This document shows, in pieces, positions 1-7,998 of a stretch of 54,803 bases of DNA. The stretch spans positions 1-54,803 of the forward strand of contig JAFGTD010000326.1 of assembly GCA_016934295.1 (NCBI GenBank). Reading direction: 5' to 3'. This DNA comes from Acidobacteriota bacterium. GTDB lineage: Bacteria; Acidobacteriota; UBA6911. Every line of letters begins with the position of its first letter. The stretch's first letter is position 1. Below the pieces are notes generated by a model, which did not search any database, was not told where the DNA came from, and worked only from the letters and a program-made list of their open reading frames with translations. A program made the translations under genes and the position numbers.

Positions 1-39
1 AAGGCGCTAAGACACAAAGAAAATTCCATAGATAAGTAG

Positions 40-60
40 GGGCGAACCATGTGTCCGCCC
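40..60. repeat. Small imperfect inverted repeat (REP-like)
   Basis: The arms GGGCGAAC and GTCCGCCC flank CATGT with one mismatch, giving a small GC-rich hairpin. It lies between the left edge of the window and a broken transporter gene. It could be an extragenic palindrome of the REP type or chance. No second copy was noticed in this window. Confidence 0.3.
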
Positions 61-104
61 TCTGAACATTTCAGCGGGCAATAGGAAGTAAATCTTTTCG
101 ATAA

Positions 105-296
105 ATGATCGAAATCAAACCAAATGAAAAGGCCTGGTATTTCAAACTGCACTGGCAGGTACTCATTGCGCTCCTCGCCGGTGTCGCTATGGGCTGGATC
201 CTTCCTGCGGCGGCGCAAGCAATCGGGTTTTTGGGAGATTTGTTCCTTCGTCTGCTGAAGATGATCATCATCCCGCTTGTCTTTACTTCACTGGTA
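105..296 (+). pseudogene. Dicarboxylate/amino acid:cation symporter, N-terminal fragment
   Basis: About 64 residues match the start of the DAACS family (GltP/DctA-like Na+ or H+ coupled uptake of glutamate or C4-dicarboxylates): a short cytoplasmic leader, a first membrane helix (residues about 17-40), and the family signature FLRLLKMIIIPLVFTSLV. Family members have 400-450 residues; here homology stops at about base 296, after which the frame reads Arg-rich nonsense to a stop at 422. The downstream sequence is the 3' end of an opposing gene, so the transporter was cut by a rearrangement rather than by a point mutation. The ribosome site is weak (AGGAAG about 15 bases before ATG). It is non-functional as it stands. 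Confidence 0.8.
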
Positions 297-692
297 AGCT
301 CTCCCGCCCACGTAGGCGCCCGCCGCCGCTCCGAGAACCCTGGTCAGGAAGCTGAAAAAGGTGATAATAAGTATCACCTGCCCACCCGCCTGCTCGGATT
401 GAGATACAAATTGATCGCCTAACAGGAAGGGAAAAATCAGCATCGGCATAAAAATCAAATACAGGATACCGGCAAGGATGCCGGCCAGTACGCCGTGCAG
501 TATAAAGCGGGATTCAATCCTGCGCGCAATCCAGAGCCCTCCCAGAAACAGCGGAACGAACATTTCCAGAGAGGCAAGGAATGTTACAGCCGATCCCTCG
601 TGTTTCATGGCATACTGCACTGTGGGTACATAAAGAACACAAACCAGCAGCTCCGACCAGATTGCGGCAATCGCGATGCGTTTCCAGTTCAT
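288..692 (-). CDS. Small multi-pass membrane protein of unknown function
   Basis: A 134-residue hydrophobic protein with about four predicted membrane segments (residues roughly 7-25, 38-55, 68-90 and 105-127) and short polar loops. No charged catalytic motif is visible and I do not recognise the family; it resembles small uncharacterised integral membrane proteins often found singly. It ends in a small-residue-rich helix (GAAAGAYVGG). Its stop codon overlaps the broken symporter by a few bases, so its 3' end lies at the rearrangement joint and the natural C-terminus might have been altered. It stands alone, with dispersed repeat copy 1 beginning 36 bases before its start. Confidence 0.55.
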   Translation of the reverse strand: MNWKRIAIAAIWSELLVCVLYVPTVQYAMKHEGSAVTFLASLEMFVPLFLGGLWIARRIESRFILHGVLAGILAGILYLIFMPMLIFPFLLGDQFVSQSEQAGGQVILIITFFSFLTRVLGAAAGAYVGGRAYQ

Positions 693-727
693 TCGGTGAC
701 CCTGCTATGGATGGGAAGATTTCCGCT

Positions 728-905
728 GCACTATAGGCATGCCCGAAATCCATTTCTAAATCCCCGATTCCGGCATAGAATACCCCCGAATTCAATTTTT
801 GGGCAAATTCAAAGCCCGAAGTTTTCATACGCCGTATCAGAAGTTGCAAGGAGCCTGGACGGCCGGAACCCGCAACAGATGGCAGCTTATTCCGACTATC
901 CATAT
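728..905. repeat. Dispersed ~180-bp repeat, copy 1
   Basis: It begins GCACTATAGGCATGCCCGAA and ends TTATTCCGACTATCCATAT. It is nearly identical to copy 2 at 3826-4006, and its right two thirds match copy 3 at 4821-4945. No terminal inverted repeats, target duplications or transposase are visible. On the minus strand it holds an open frame of about 58 residues that is kept between copies 1 and 2, but high DNA identity alone explains that. Read as a non-coding dispersed element of unknown mobility. Confidence 0.8.
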
Positions 906-968
906 TCCTGCCTTAAACATCTGCTTCCATGAATATCCGCATTTTGCCGGGCAATGAACAAGTGAGTT

Positions 969-1496
969 ATGAAACAAAGCAGGATATGCTCAGTTTTATT
1001 GTTGATCCTTTTCACCATGACGGGGCCAGCATCCGCGGGTATCGGGGAGAAACTGATCAACTTTGCCGTCAGAACCAGCTCAAGCGGGCAGGATTTCAAG
1101 ACGCAACCGCCGACCCTTGATTCCGACTCGGAAGCCTGCCTTCAATGCCACAACGAAACCGGTGCTTCGAATGTTGTTGTAAAGAGCGCCTTTGCGCCGA
1201 TGCAGATATGGGGCGGCAGGAGCGCCAACCATCCGGTAGGAATGATCTACGATCAATTTCAGGCGAAATCACCGGAAGAGTTAGTCCCCCTGCAGAGGCT
1301 GAATCCGGCGATTGAACTTGTAGATGGCCGAGTCGGATGCCTATCCTGTCATGCATTGAAGTCATCCGAAATGAGCGAGCCTCTACCGGTAGTGTCGAAC
1401 ATATCCCTTGAAGATTCCAATAATTGCACTGCCTCCGACCAGTTGACGGTATGGGGAAACCAGACGGACCTCTGCCTTTCCTGTCACAACAAGTGA
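969..1496 (+). CDS. Exported triheme cytochrome c-like protein
   Basis: A 175-residue protein with a Sec signal peptide (hydrophobic core about residues 8-18, likely cut after the ASA near 23). It has three c-type heme attachment motifs: CLQCH at 57-61, CLSCH at 124-128 and CLSCH at 169-173, the last almost at the C-terminus. It is therefore a small periplasmic multiheme electron carrier. No cytochrome maturation, oxidoreductase or quinol oxidase gene adjoins it, so its redox partners are unknown. The single His just before the second half (NHPVGM, about residue 91) recalls the NHPVG motif common in doubled-CXXCH domains, where it could be a distal heme ligand. ATG at 969 is chosen because it places the signal peptide at the N-terminus. 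Confidence 0.75.
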   Translation: MKQSRICSVLLLILFTMTGPASAGIGEKLINFAVRTSSSGQDFKTQPPTLDSDSEACLQCHNETGASNVVVKSAFAPMQIWGGRSANHPVGMIYDQFQAKSPEELVPLQRLNPAIELVDGRVGCLSCHALKSSEMSEPLPVVSNISLEDSNNCTASDQLTVWGNQTDLCLSCHNK

Positions 1497-1782
1497 CTGT
1501 TGATAGCACCCACTTTTAACAACTTAAGCACGATAAATATCTTTCTATGCTGTGAATTATTTAAGTCGGTGACTTTCACCGCGGTAGAGGAAAATCATTT
1601 CGATTAGAAATCCCTTTGATCATTCTTGATGCAGACCGTGAATATAATTTTTCAATTTCTCAGGTTTTTTGCCGATCCTGCTTCAAAGAATAGTAGAATC
1701 AAAAACAGAAATTCAACGAAAGTGAAATAAGGCAACCGTATTCGTCTTATGGATATTAAATAGATCTCAGAAACATATTAAA
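1497..1782. other. AT-rich intergenic stretch
   Basis: No gene, convincing promoter pair or hairpin was recognised here. Base composition falls clearly relative to the cytochrome gene on the left, marking the start of an AT-richer block that continues to about 3230. Confidence 0.4.
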
Positions 1783-2520
1783 ATGCCATACATCGAATAC
1801 CTCCCCCATCCGGCATTATCCCCATACATTCAATGCTTCTGGCATTATCAATCGGATGAGTCGTCCGATAATCCCGATATCATTATCCCGGATAATTGCT
1901 CCGATATTCTTATCGACCTGAGTCAGCAGGGAAAAATCAGTTCATTATTTACCGGAACAATGACCAGGCCCATATTTTCATCCCGAAAAGAATTAATCGG
2001 GATACGGTTCAAACCCGGATATGCATATGCATTTTTCGGGATACCTATGAAAGAATTCGCGGACATCATTGTAGAGCTAAATGACTTCTGGGAAGATACA
2101 GATCTGCTGGAGCAGGGGATTTATTCCCAAGACAATATATTTCAGCGAATAAATTATCTGCAGAATATGCTGATATCCCATCAGAATAAATTTCTGCCGA
2201 TCCATGTAAGTTTAAGCGATGCCTTGCAGAGCATTTCTTCTAACACGGAATTTAATTCCGTAGACAACCTGAGTTCTGAAACCGGCGTCAGCAGGCAGCA
2301 TTTGAGAAGAATATTCCTGGATTATGTCGGCATCAATCCGGTTCAGTACATGAGGATTAGCAGGATCAGAAAAACAATAAAACATATCAGGAAGGAAAAG
2401 AAGACTTTTGATATGAGTTTTATAGCGCAGGATTTCGGCTACTATGACCAATCCCACATGATCCTGGATTTCCGGAAATTCACAGGATCCACTCCAAATA
2501 AATTCTTTTCACAAAAATAG
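1783..2520 (+). CDS. AraC-family transcriptional regulator
   Basis: A 245-residue protein. The N-terminal half (residues 1-120) has the YxPHPALSPYIQCFW start and the GIRFKPGY motif of the DUF6597-type sensor domain found in many AraC regulators. The C-terminal part (about 145-243) carries the two helix-turn-helix units of the AraC DNA-binding domain: SVDNLSSETGVSRQHLRRIF for the first, and FIAQDFGYYDQSHMILDFRK followed by the G-x-TPxxF signature for the second. It probably activates a nearby gene such as the VOC protein 118 bases downstream, in the same direction. Codon use is AT-rich compared with the rest of the window, which hints at horizontal acquisition. The effector is unknown. Confidence 0.88.
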   Translation: MPYIEYLPHPALSPYIQCFWHYQSDESSDNPDIIIPDNCSDILIDLSQQGKISSLFTGTMTRPIFSSRKELIGIRFKPGYAYAFFGIPMKEFADIIVELNDFWEDTDLLEQGIYSQDNIFQRINYLQNMLISHQNKFLPIHVSLSDALQSISSNTEFNSVDNLSSETGVSRQHLRRIFLDYVGINPVQYMRISRIRKTIKHIRKEKKTFDMSFIAQDFGYYDQSHMILDFRKFTGSTPNKFFSQK

Positions 2521-2638
2521 GATATGTTCCATTTTTCCTATACAGAATTCTAAATTATTTCATATTGTCTAAAATCGTTAAATTCTGACACGGATCGAAT
2601 TCCGGATTGCAGGCAAACAATAATACGAAGGATTCTCT

Positions 2639-3070
2639 ATGGAACCGAGAATAAGCATTATTACCTTGGGCGTTTCCGACCTTGCACGCTCCTACAGGTT
2701 CTATCACGAAGGTCTTGGGATGCCGACAAGCCGAAAGCCTGAATCAGGCATAATATTTTTTCAAACCGGTGGAGCATGTCTGGCTTTGTATCCATTAGAT
2801 AAACTAGCCGAAGACGTCTCTCGCAGTCAGTCATCGGAACGCGGCATGTTTTCAGGCATAACTCTGGCGCACAATACAAAGTCCAGGGATGAAGTAGATG
2901 CCATCCTGTCACTGGCTGAAAAAGCCGGTGGAAAGATCGTAAAGCCGGCCCAGGATGCTTTTTGGGGCGGCTATAGTGGCTACTTTTCAGATCCCGACGG
3001 TTATCTTTGGGAGGTAGCGCATGCGGATTTCTGGAAATTCAACTCTGACGGCAGCCTGATCATTGATTAA
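2639..3070 (+). CDS. VOC-superfamily (glyoxalase/bleomycin resistance-like) protein
   Basis: A 143-residue protein with the paired beta-alpha-beta-beta-beta modules of the vicinal oxygen chelate fold. The first module begins ISIITLGVSDLARSYRFYHE; the second ends with the family hallmark YSGYFSDPDGYLWEVAH. Members bind a metal or small ligand and act as lyases, isomerases, dioxygenases or drug-binding proteins; this subgroup usually has no assigned substrate. AAGGA lies about 8 bases before the ATG. It lies in the AT-richer block just downstream of the AraC regulator and may be its target. Confidence 0.85.
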   Translation: MEPRISIITLGVSDLARSYRFYHEGLGMPTSRKPESGIIFFQTGGACLALYPLDKLAEDVSRSQSSERGMFSGITLAHNTKSRDEVDAILSLAEKAGGKIVKPAQDAFWGGYSGYFSDPDGYLWEVAHADFWKFNSDGSLIID

Positions 3071-3221
3071 ATCATAAAATTACTTCCGGTTTACGCATAA
3101 TCTTTTGGCAGATACCGGCACGGCTACGATACTGAAGGAGTTATGAAAAAGAGCAGTGAATTATTCTTATCGCCGCCACGTTAGCCGTCAGGCCATGGCG
3201 CATTGAGTAGAGGAGTTAAAC

Positions 3222-3650
3222 ATGAACATAGAAAAGCATTTCAAATCACAAACTTTTATAGTAAGCAGCGCATCCATCGCTTTACTGTCTTTGTGTTTAT
3301 TCCTGGATTCATGTGCGAATCCCGACACCGATTCAGGCAGTAAACAGGCAAATTATCCATTCATCGGGAACTGGCAAGGGAACGGCACGGACTCCGAAGG
3401 CAACCCGTTTGCCTTCTTTGCCAAGGTAAGCCATTCAGGCGACAACAGGTATCGGATACTGATCCTGGACAAGCTGGATACGCTCGAAAAACCGATTCAT
3501 GTGATGGACGGTACACTGGAGAACAACGAATTCACCTATACGGCGGATGAGGGCCTCTATGAAGGCGGCGGCACGCTCAGTAAGGATCTGTTTGAGGGAT
3601 ACTACAAGGGGCCGATTGACGGCTCATTTCAGATGTGGCGGATCGAATAG
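3222..3650 (+). CDS. Putative lipoprotein of unknown function
   Basis: A 142-residue protein with a long N-terminal hydrophobic stretch ending LFLDSC, a plausible but imperfect lipobox with Cys near residue 31, so it is likely lipid-anchored. The mature part (NWQGNGTDSEGNPFAFFAKV and on) is short, beta-rich and rich in Gly/Asp, and resembles small lipocalin-like or YceI-sized ligand-binding domains, but no family is firmly recognised. GAGGAG precedes the ATG at a good distance. The gene stands alone between the VOC gene and a broken Cdd1-type gene. Confidence 0.6.
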   Translation: MNIEKHFKSQTFIVSSASIALLSLCLFLDSCANPDTDSGSKQANYPFIGNWQGNGTDSEGNPFAFFAKVSHSGDNRYRILILDKLDTLEKPIHVMDGTLENNEFTYTADEGLYEGGGTLSKDLFEGYYKGPIDGSFQMWRIE

Positions 3651-3693
3651 GAAATCTGCAATTCATAAAACCAATTCAACATGCCGGGATAAA

Positions 3694-3834
3694 ATGAAGC
3701 CAAGAACCCGCATACATGACTTGAAGAACATCCCGAACGTTGGACCGGCAACGATTCGATATTTAAATATACTGGGCATAAGCAAGCCGACTGAATTAAT
3801 TGGCCGGGATCCCCATTCAATGTTTGCACTATAG
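3694..3834 (+). pseudogene. Helix-hairpin-helix Cdd1-type protein, truncated
   Basis: The 46 readable residues match the start of the Cdd1/'pathogenicity locus' family of small helix-hairpin-helix proteins: KNIPNVGPATIRYLNILGI is the HhH motif, followed by the typical LIGRDPxxMF. Family members run to about 90-110 residues. Here homology stops at Met-Phe just where dispersed repeat copy 2 begins (3826), and the stop codon TAG lies inside the repeat. Insertion of, or recombination at, the repeat has removed the C-terminal half. Confidence 0.75.
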
Positions 3835-4006
3835 GCATGCCCGAAATCCCTGTCTAAATCCCCGATTCCGGCATAGAATACCCTCGAATTCGATTTTTGG
3901 GCAAATTCAAAGCCCGAAGTTTTCATACGCCGTAGTATCAGAAGTTGCAAGAAGCCTGGACGGCCGGAACCCGCAACAGATGTCAACTTATTCCGACTAT
4001 CCATAT
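3826..4006. repeat. Dispersed ~180-bp repeat, copy 2
   Basis: Aligns with copy 1 (728-905) from GCACTATAGGCATGCCCGAA to GACTATCCATAT, with scattered substitutions and one 3-base insertion. Its left end truncates the Cdd1-type gene; its right end lies 6 bases from the stop codon of the HEPN gene. Confidence 0.8.
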
Positions 4007-4012
4007 GTGGAA

Positions 4013-4399
4013 TCAGATGAATATTTTGGATATCTTCGAGACGAATTCCCGCGCATCAGCAACACGCCCCCGGGCGGTATCACGATCGGCATGCCAGAAG
4101 ACGTCATAGTCCGCCTTTTGTCGCCACTCAAAATCCTCGATGAGCATCTGGTGGTACCGCGGTTCGATTTTGCCGGTTTTTGCGTACTCTCGTCCGAAAG
4201 CAGCAACAACGGCGGAGTGTTTGGATCCGGCAGCTACTCCGTCTCGAATCAGGAGCGCTTTGGTCGCATAGAACATCGCATAATAAGCTCGGGATATCGC
4301 GTCATCGAACAGCTCCTCCGAAACAAGAGCTTCCGAAGCGCTCAAGGCATTGTTCGCCCTCGCCAGCCAATATCTACCTTCGTCTCGCTTGTCGGCCAC
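4013..4399 (-). CDS. HEPN-domain protein (toxin half of a HEPN/MNT pair)
   Basis: A 128-residue all-helical HEPN protein: helix 1 ARANNALSASEALVS, then AISRAYYAMFYATKALL (the most conserved helix of the PF05168 group), then KHSAVVAAFGREY. HEPN proteins paired with minimal nucleotidyltransferases act as RNases that are silenced by AMPylation from the partner. The canonical R-x4-6-H RNase motif is not obvious here, so activity is uncertain. The start is GTG at 4399, inside the 3' end of the nucleotidyltransferase gene (58-base overlap), which points to coupled translation. The gene ends 6 bases from dispersed repeat copy 2. Confidence 0.8.
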   Translation of the reverse strand: MADKRDEGRYWLARANNALSASEALVSEELFDDAISRAYYAMFYATKALLIRDGVAAGSKHSAVVAAFGREYAKTGKIEPRYHQMLIEDFEWRQKADYDVFWHADRDTARGRVADAREFVSKISKIFI

Positions 4400-4725
4400 A
4401 GCGGTTTGCCCTCACGCAGGATATTCCCTAAATAGCTGGAACCTGCTTCCTTCAACAGCAGATAGTGTTCACGATCGATAATGTTTAGAGAAATCAACGG
4501 CTGGAATTCACGGTCCCACATCAATCGGTATGCAATGCGATGAATCGTTTCTCTCTCGCTTTGGCTCGAATCTCGCAGAACGACCAGCACATCCAGATCC
4601 GAATCCGGATCTTCATCCCCCCGAGCACGAGAACCGTAGAGAATGACCTGTTCAAGGTTGCTCCCCACGGAGCTTTCGAGCTCATCCCGGAATTCCTGAA
4701 CCAGATCTTCCACGTTTCGTTCCAT
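4342..4725 (-). CDS. MNT-type nucleotidyltransferase (antitoxin half of a HEPN/MNT pair)
   Basis: A 127-residue minimal nucleotidyltransferase of the DNA polymerase beta fold. The signature GSRARGDEDPDSDLDVLVV at residues about 31-49 has the GS motif and both metal-binding Asp residues intact. It is the first gene of a two-gene unit with the HEPN protein; the usual role is adding AMP to the HEPN toxin and so neutralising it. GGAG lies 7 bases before the ATG. The C-terminal tail (ETKVDIGWRGRTMP) is encoded in the overlap with the HEPN gene. Confidence 0.88.
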   Translation of the reverse strand: MERNVEDLVQEFRDELESSVGSNLEQVILYGSRARGDEDPDSDLDVLVVLRDSSQSERETIHRIAYRLMWDREFQPLISLNIIDREHYLLLKEAGSSYLGNILREGKPLWPTSETKVDIGWRGRTMP

Positions 4726-4820
4726 CGTTCTGCTCCATGCTTTCGAATCATTTTAGCATGGCGGATTCAAAAATATCGCAGAAAGCTAAGGGGCTGCATA
4801 AAAATAAATTTAGTCGATAG

Positions 4821-4945
4821 GCAGAATAAAATTCGATTTTTGGGCAAATTCAAAGCCCGAAGTTTACATACGCCTTATCAGAAGTTACAAGGAGCCTGGA
4901 CTGCCGGAACCCGCAACAGATGGCAGCTTATTCCGACTATCCATA
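4821..4945. repeat. Dispersed ~180-bp repeat, copy 3 (5' variant)
   Basis: From TTTTTGGGCAAATTCAAAGC to GACTATCCATA this copy follows copies 1 and 2 closely. The first part differs: a short AT-rich leader ending GCAGAATAAA replaces the left 90 bases. It joins directly to the 3' end of a broken enzyme gene at about 4946. Confidence 0.75.
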
Positions 4946-5231
4946 CGGCTATCCGGGAGCGCCCTATTTCAGAATCGCGATCGCCGGCACGGATCGCACG
5001 TTGACCGCAACCGCATACGGCGAGGTTGTGGCGGTTCCCGCCTTTACAGGCGGTCCCGAACAATTGTGGCGCATCGACCAGTTGACGGACGGCGCTTACC
5101 GCATCATGCCCAGGTCGATGGCAAACTCCAACGAACCCCTGGCCCTGACCGCGGTGGGACGGAGCACGCCGACGCTCTCAAGGTTCGATCCCAGGAGCGA
5201 CAAGGCGCGCTGGAACTTCAGAAATCCTTAG
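4946..5231 (+). pseudogene. C-terminal carbohydrate-binding-like domain of a lost secreted enzyme
   Basis: About 94 readable residues with regularly spaced short strands (PYFRIAIAGTDRTLTAT, EQLWRIDQLTDGAYRIMPRS, ending KARWNFRNP). This looks like part of a ricin-type beta-trefoil or similar module often found at the C-terminus of secreted glycosidases. There is no start codon of its own: the frame runs back into dispersed repeat copy 3, which has replaced the catalytic part. It ends 31 bases before the stop of the GH3 gene on the other strand. Confidence 0.55.
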
Positions 5232-5262
5232 CCCGCATTTTTACAGGCTCAAAAGACCGTGC

Positions 5263-7887
5263 CTAAAGCGTACCCCGCACGTGCGGTATGCCGTCCAGGG
5301 GCTGTCCTCCGCCGACGCTGACGTCCACCGCAGAACCCGGGACCTCCTCTGAACTCAGCGTGAAACTTACCCTGCGGCTCTCGCCCGCACGCAGGAGAAT
5401 CCGCCGGAATCCGCGCAGACTCCTTATGGGCGCCTCCTCCTCAGAGCCGCCGCCGACATAGAGCTGAACCACTTCTTCTCCGTCCCGGGCGGAAGTATTT
5501 TTTACCGTTGCACTGATTTCAGCGCCGCTCGGTGTCCGCTTCGCGCTGAGTCCGGAGTACGTGAAACTCGAATAGCTCAACCCGAAGCCGAAGGGGTACA
5601 GAGGCTCTCCCTTGAAATACCGGTATGTGCGGCCTTTCATGCTGTAATCGGTGAACGGGGGCAGTTGATCCACGCTTTTGTAGAAAGTCACGGGGAGGCG
5701 GCCTGCCGGGTTGCTGGCGCCGGCCAGCGTTTCGGCGATTGCCGCGCCTGCCTCCTCGCCGCCGTACCATGCCGCGAGCAGCGCGGCAGCGTGTTCGGCG
5801 GCAAAATTCGCAGATATCGCGCTGCCGCCCGTCAGCACCACGACCACCGGTTTACCCGTGGCGATAGCCGACTTCACCAGGTTTTCCTGCGGCTCGGGCA
5901 GGTCCAGACTGGTGCGGTCGCCGCCGAGAAAACCGGGGATGTTCAACCCGCGCATTTCTTCCCCTTCCAGCTCGGGACTCAAGCCGACGAAAACAACGGC
6001 CACATCGGAATCCTCGACGAGCGTCATCGCCTCCGCGAGGGCGGCGCCGGCGGGCGGAATCCATCCGAGCTGAATCGTGCCGCCCGAACCGGGCTGTTGA
6101 TATTCCACCCGCAAGCCGTACTTCCGGCCTCCCTCCAGCGTGACCCGGGAACGCGCACTCCTCCGAGGTCCCGGCGCCGTTTGTGTCGAGGTCATTTGAG
6201 TGGAAGGTCCCGCGCCGAAAGAGAGTTCCCTGTCGTCGAGGAACAGTCGGGCCGTGGCTGTACGATTCCATCTGCCGATATGGACCGCCAGATCGTACTC
6301 GCCCGCAGCGGGCGGCGTCAGCGTGCCCGTCCAGCGTACCGAGTAATTTTCGTTTCCGACCGCCGCGATTACGGCAGGGTCTTCCATCCCCATATCGAAA
6401 TACCCGCGCGGCTCGAACCGGCGGAGCTTGGGCTGTCCCTGGAATTCCGGATTGTCGAAGTACTCGGCCAGCAACCCGCGGCCGCCACCCTCCGCAGGCG
6501 TTAAAAATGTTGAGGGAACCAGCGAATGCGTGCCGGCCGTATAGGTCGCGCCGAGCGCGTACCGCACCTGCGCCGTCCTGAACTGCTGCGCGATTCCCTC
6601 CAGCGGGGTGACCTGCCTGGACGAGATGCCGTTGTAATTGCCCAGCAATGCAACGGGATCGTCGGCTGAAGGGCCGATGACGGCGATTTTGCCTGTCGAC
6701 GGGCTCAAAGGCAGGATCCCGTTTTCATTTTTCAACAGTACAATTGCCTTCCGCCCGGCATCCCGCGCCGCCTGACGATGCGCGGCCGAATCGTTCTCGG
6801 CGATCGAAATCTTCGAATAGGGAACCCGTTCGGGAGGATCGAACATGCCCAGGCGAAACCGCGCCGCGAAGAGCCGCTTTAGCGAACGATTGATTTCGGA
6901 TTCGCTGAGGTTGCCGGCTTCCACTTCGGCAACCAGGGTTCGATACTCTGTTCCGCAGGTAAGGTCCGTGCCCGCCTTGACGGCGGCGACCGCTGCTCCG
7001 CCCAGGGTGGCGGAGTATTTGTGATTCTGATAGATATCGTTGACGGCGCCGCAATCGCTCACAACGTAGCCCTGGAATCCCCACTGTTCGCGCAAACGCG
7101 TTTGCAGCAGATCCCTGCTGGCGCACCCGGGAACGCCGGCCACGGAGTTGTAGACGCACATGATCGATTCAGCTCCGCCTTCGATGACCGCGGTCCGGAA
7201 AGCCGCCAGATAGGTGTTTATCAGGTCGTATTCGCTTACCCTGGCATCGAACTCATGCCTTTGCGGTTCCGGACCGCTGTGCACGGCGTAGTGCTTCGGC
7301 GTGGAAACGACTTTCAGGTAATGAGGGTCGTCTCCCTGCATTCCGGTGACGAATCCAACAGCCATGCGGCCGGTCAGGTAAGGATCTTCTCCGTAGGTCT
7401 CCTGGCCGCGCCCCCAGCGGGGATCCCGGAAAATATTGATGTTCGGCGACCAGTACGTCAGTCCGGCCGTGCGGCCGGGCAGGGTCATGAATGCTTCGGG
7501 ACCCGAAGGGGCGGGACGGGTCAGGGCGTCGTTGTACTTGGCCCGCGCTTCAGTGGAAATGATGTCGGCTACCCGGTACATCAGGTCGGTGTCCCATGTG
7601 GCGGCAAGGCCGATAGCCTGCGGGAAGACGGTGGCGCGGCCCTGGGCTACGCCGTGCAATGCCTCGTTCCACCAGTTGTAGGCGGGTACGCCGAGGCGCG
7701 GAATCGCGGGAGCGGTGCTCTGCATCTGGAGCACCTTCTCCTCCAGCGTCATGCGGGAGACAAGATCTTCCGCCCGCCGCTCAGGCGAGAGATCGGGATC
7801 CAGGTAGGGCCTATCGCCCGGCTGTTGTCCGAATGCCGCCGAGCCAATCAACCAAAGCAAAACAATAAAAAATCGTTTGGGTTTCAC
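5263..7887 (-). CDS. Exported GH3 beta-glycosidase with PA14 domain
   Basis: An 874-residue protein with a Sec signal peptide (about 1-20, ending AAFGQ). The N-terminal GH3 barrel (about 30-350) carries the substrate-site KHYAVHSGPE segment and the nucleophile Asp278 in the motif VVSDCGA. The alpha/beta sandwich domain (about 380-450 and 620-740) is interrupted by a PA14 module (about 465-615), which in GH3 enzymes shapes the substrate pocket. A fibronectin type III-like domain closes the protein (about 775-865). The closest known groups are beta-glucosidases and xylan 1,4-beta-xylosidases; exact specificity cannot be read. The start is GTG with GGGAGAG upstream. It follows the GH51 gene by 111 bases on the same strand, suggesting a small arabinoxylan-degrading operon. 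Confidence 0.93.
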   Translation of the reverse strand: MKPKRFFIVLLWLIGSAAFGQQPGDRPYLDPDLSPERRAEDLVSRMTLEEKVLQMQSTAPAIPRLGVPAYNWWNEALHGVAQGRATVFPQAIGLAATWDTDLMYRVADIISTEARAKYNDALTRPAPSGPEAFMTLPGRTAGLTYWSPNINIFRDPRWGRGQETYGEDPYLTGRMAVGFVTGMQGDDPHYLKVVSTPKHYAVHSGPEPQRHEFDARVSEYDLINTYLAAFRTAVIEGGAESIMCVYNSVAGVPGCASRDLLQTRLREQWGFQGYVVSDCGAVNDIYQNHKYSATLGGAAVAAVKAGTDLTCGTEYRTLVAEVEAGNLSESEINRSLKRLFAARFRLGMFDPPERVPYSKISIAENDSAAHRQAARDAGRKAIVLLKNENGILPLSPSTGKIAVIGPSADDPVALLGNYNGISSRQVTPLEGIAQQFRTAQVRYALGATYTAGTHSLVPSTFLTPAEGGGRGLLAEYFDNPEFQGQPKLRRFEPRGYFDMGMEDPAVIAAVGNENYSVRWTGTLTPPAAGEYDLAVHIGRWNRTATARLFLDDRELSFGAGPSTQMTSTQTAPGPRRSARSRVTLEGGRKYGLRVEYQQPGSGGTIQLGWIPPAGAALAEAMTLVEDSDVAVVFVGLSPELEGEEMRGLNIPGFLGGDRTSLDLPEPQENLVKSAIATGKPVVVVLTGGSAISANFAAEHAAALLAAWYGGEEAGAAIAETLAGASNPAGRLPVTFYKSVDQLPPFTDYSMKGRTYRYFKGEPLYPFGFGLSYSSFTYSGLSAKRTPSGAEISATVKNTSARDGEEVVQLYVGGGSEEEAPIRSLRGFRRILLRAGESRRVSFTLSSEEVPGSAVDVSVGGGQPLDGIPHVRGTL

Positions 7888-7998
7888 CTTGAACTCTCCC
7901 GGCTGAATATTTCTTCAGCTTTTTTGCCATGCAATTCTTTCCAACAGGAAATAGACAACCTAAACACGGAACATGCGGGGCATGAAACGCCTCCATCT

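Noticed and set aside
514..903. Minus-strand reading frame inside dispersed repeat copy 1 (also at 3663-4004 in copy 2) as a conserved small gene
   Set aside because: Similarity is at DNA level and the frame runs out of the repeat into unrelated flanks with a different end each time; no ribosome site.
728..4945. CRISPR array
   Set aside because: The repeat units are far too long and irregularly spaced, with genes between them; no cas genes.
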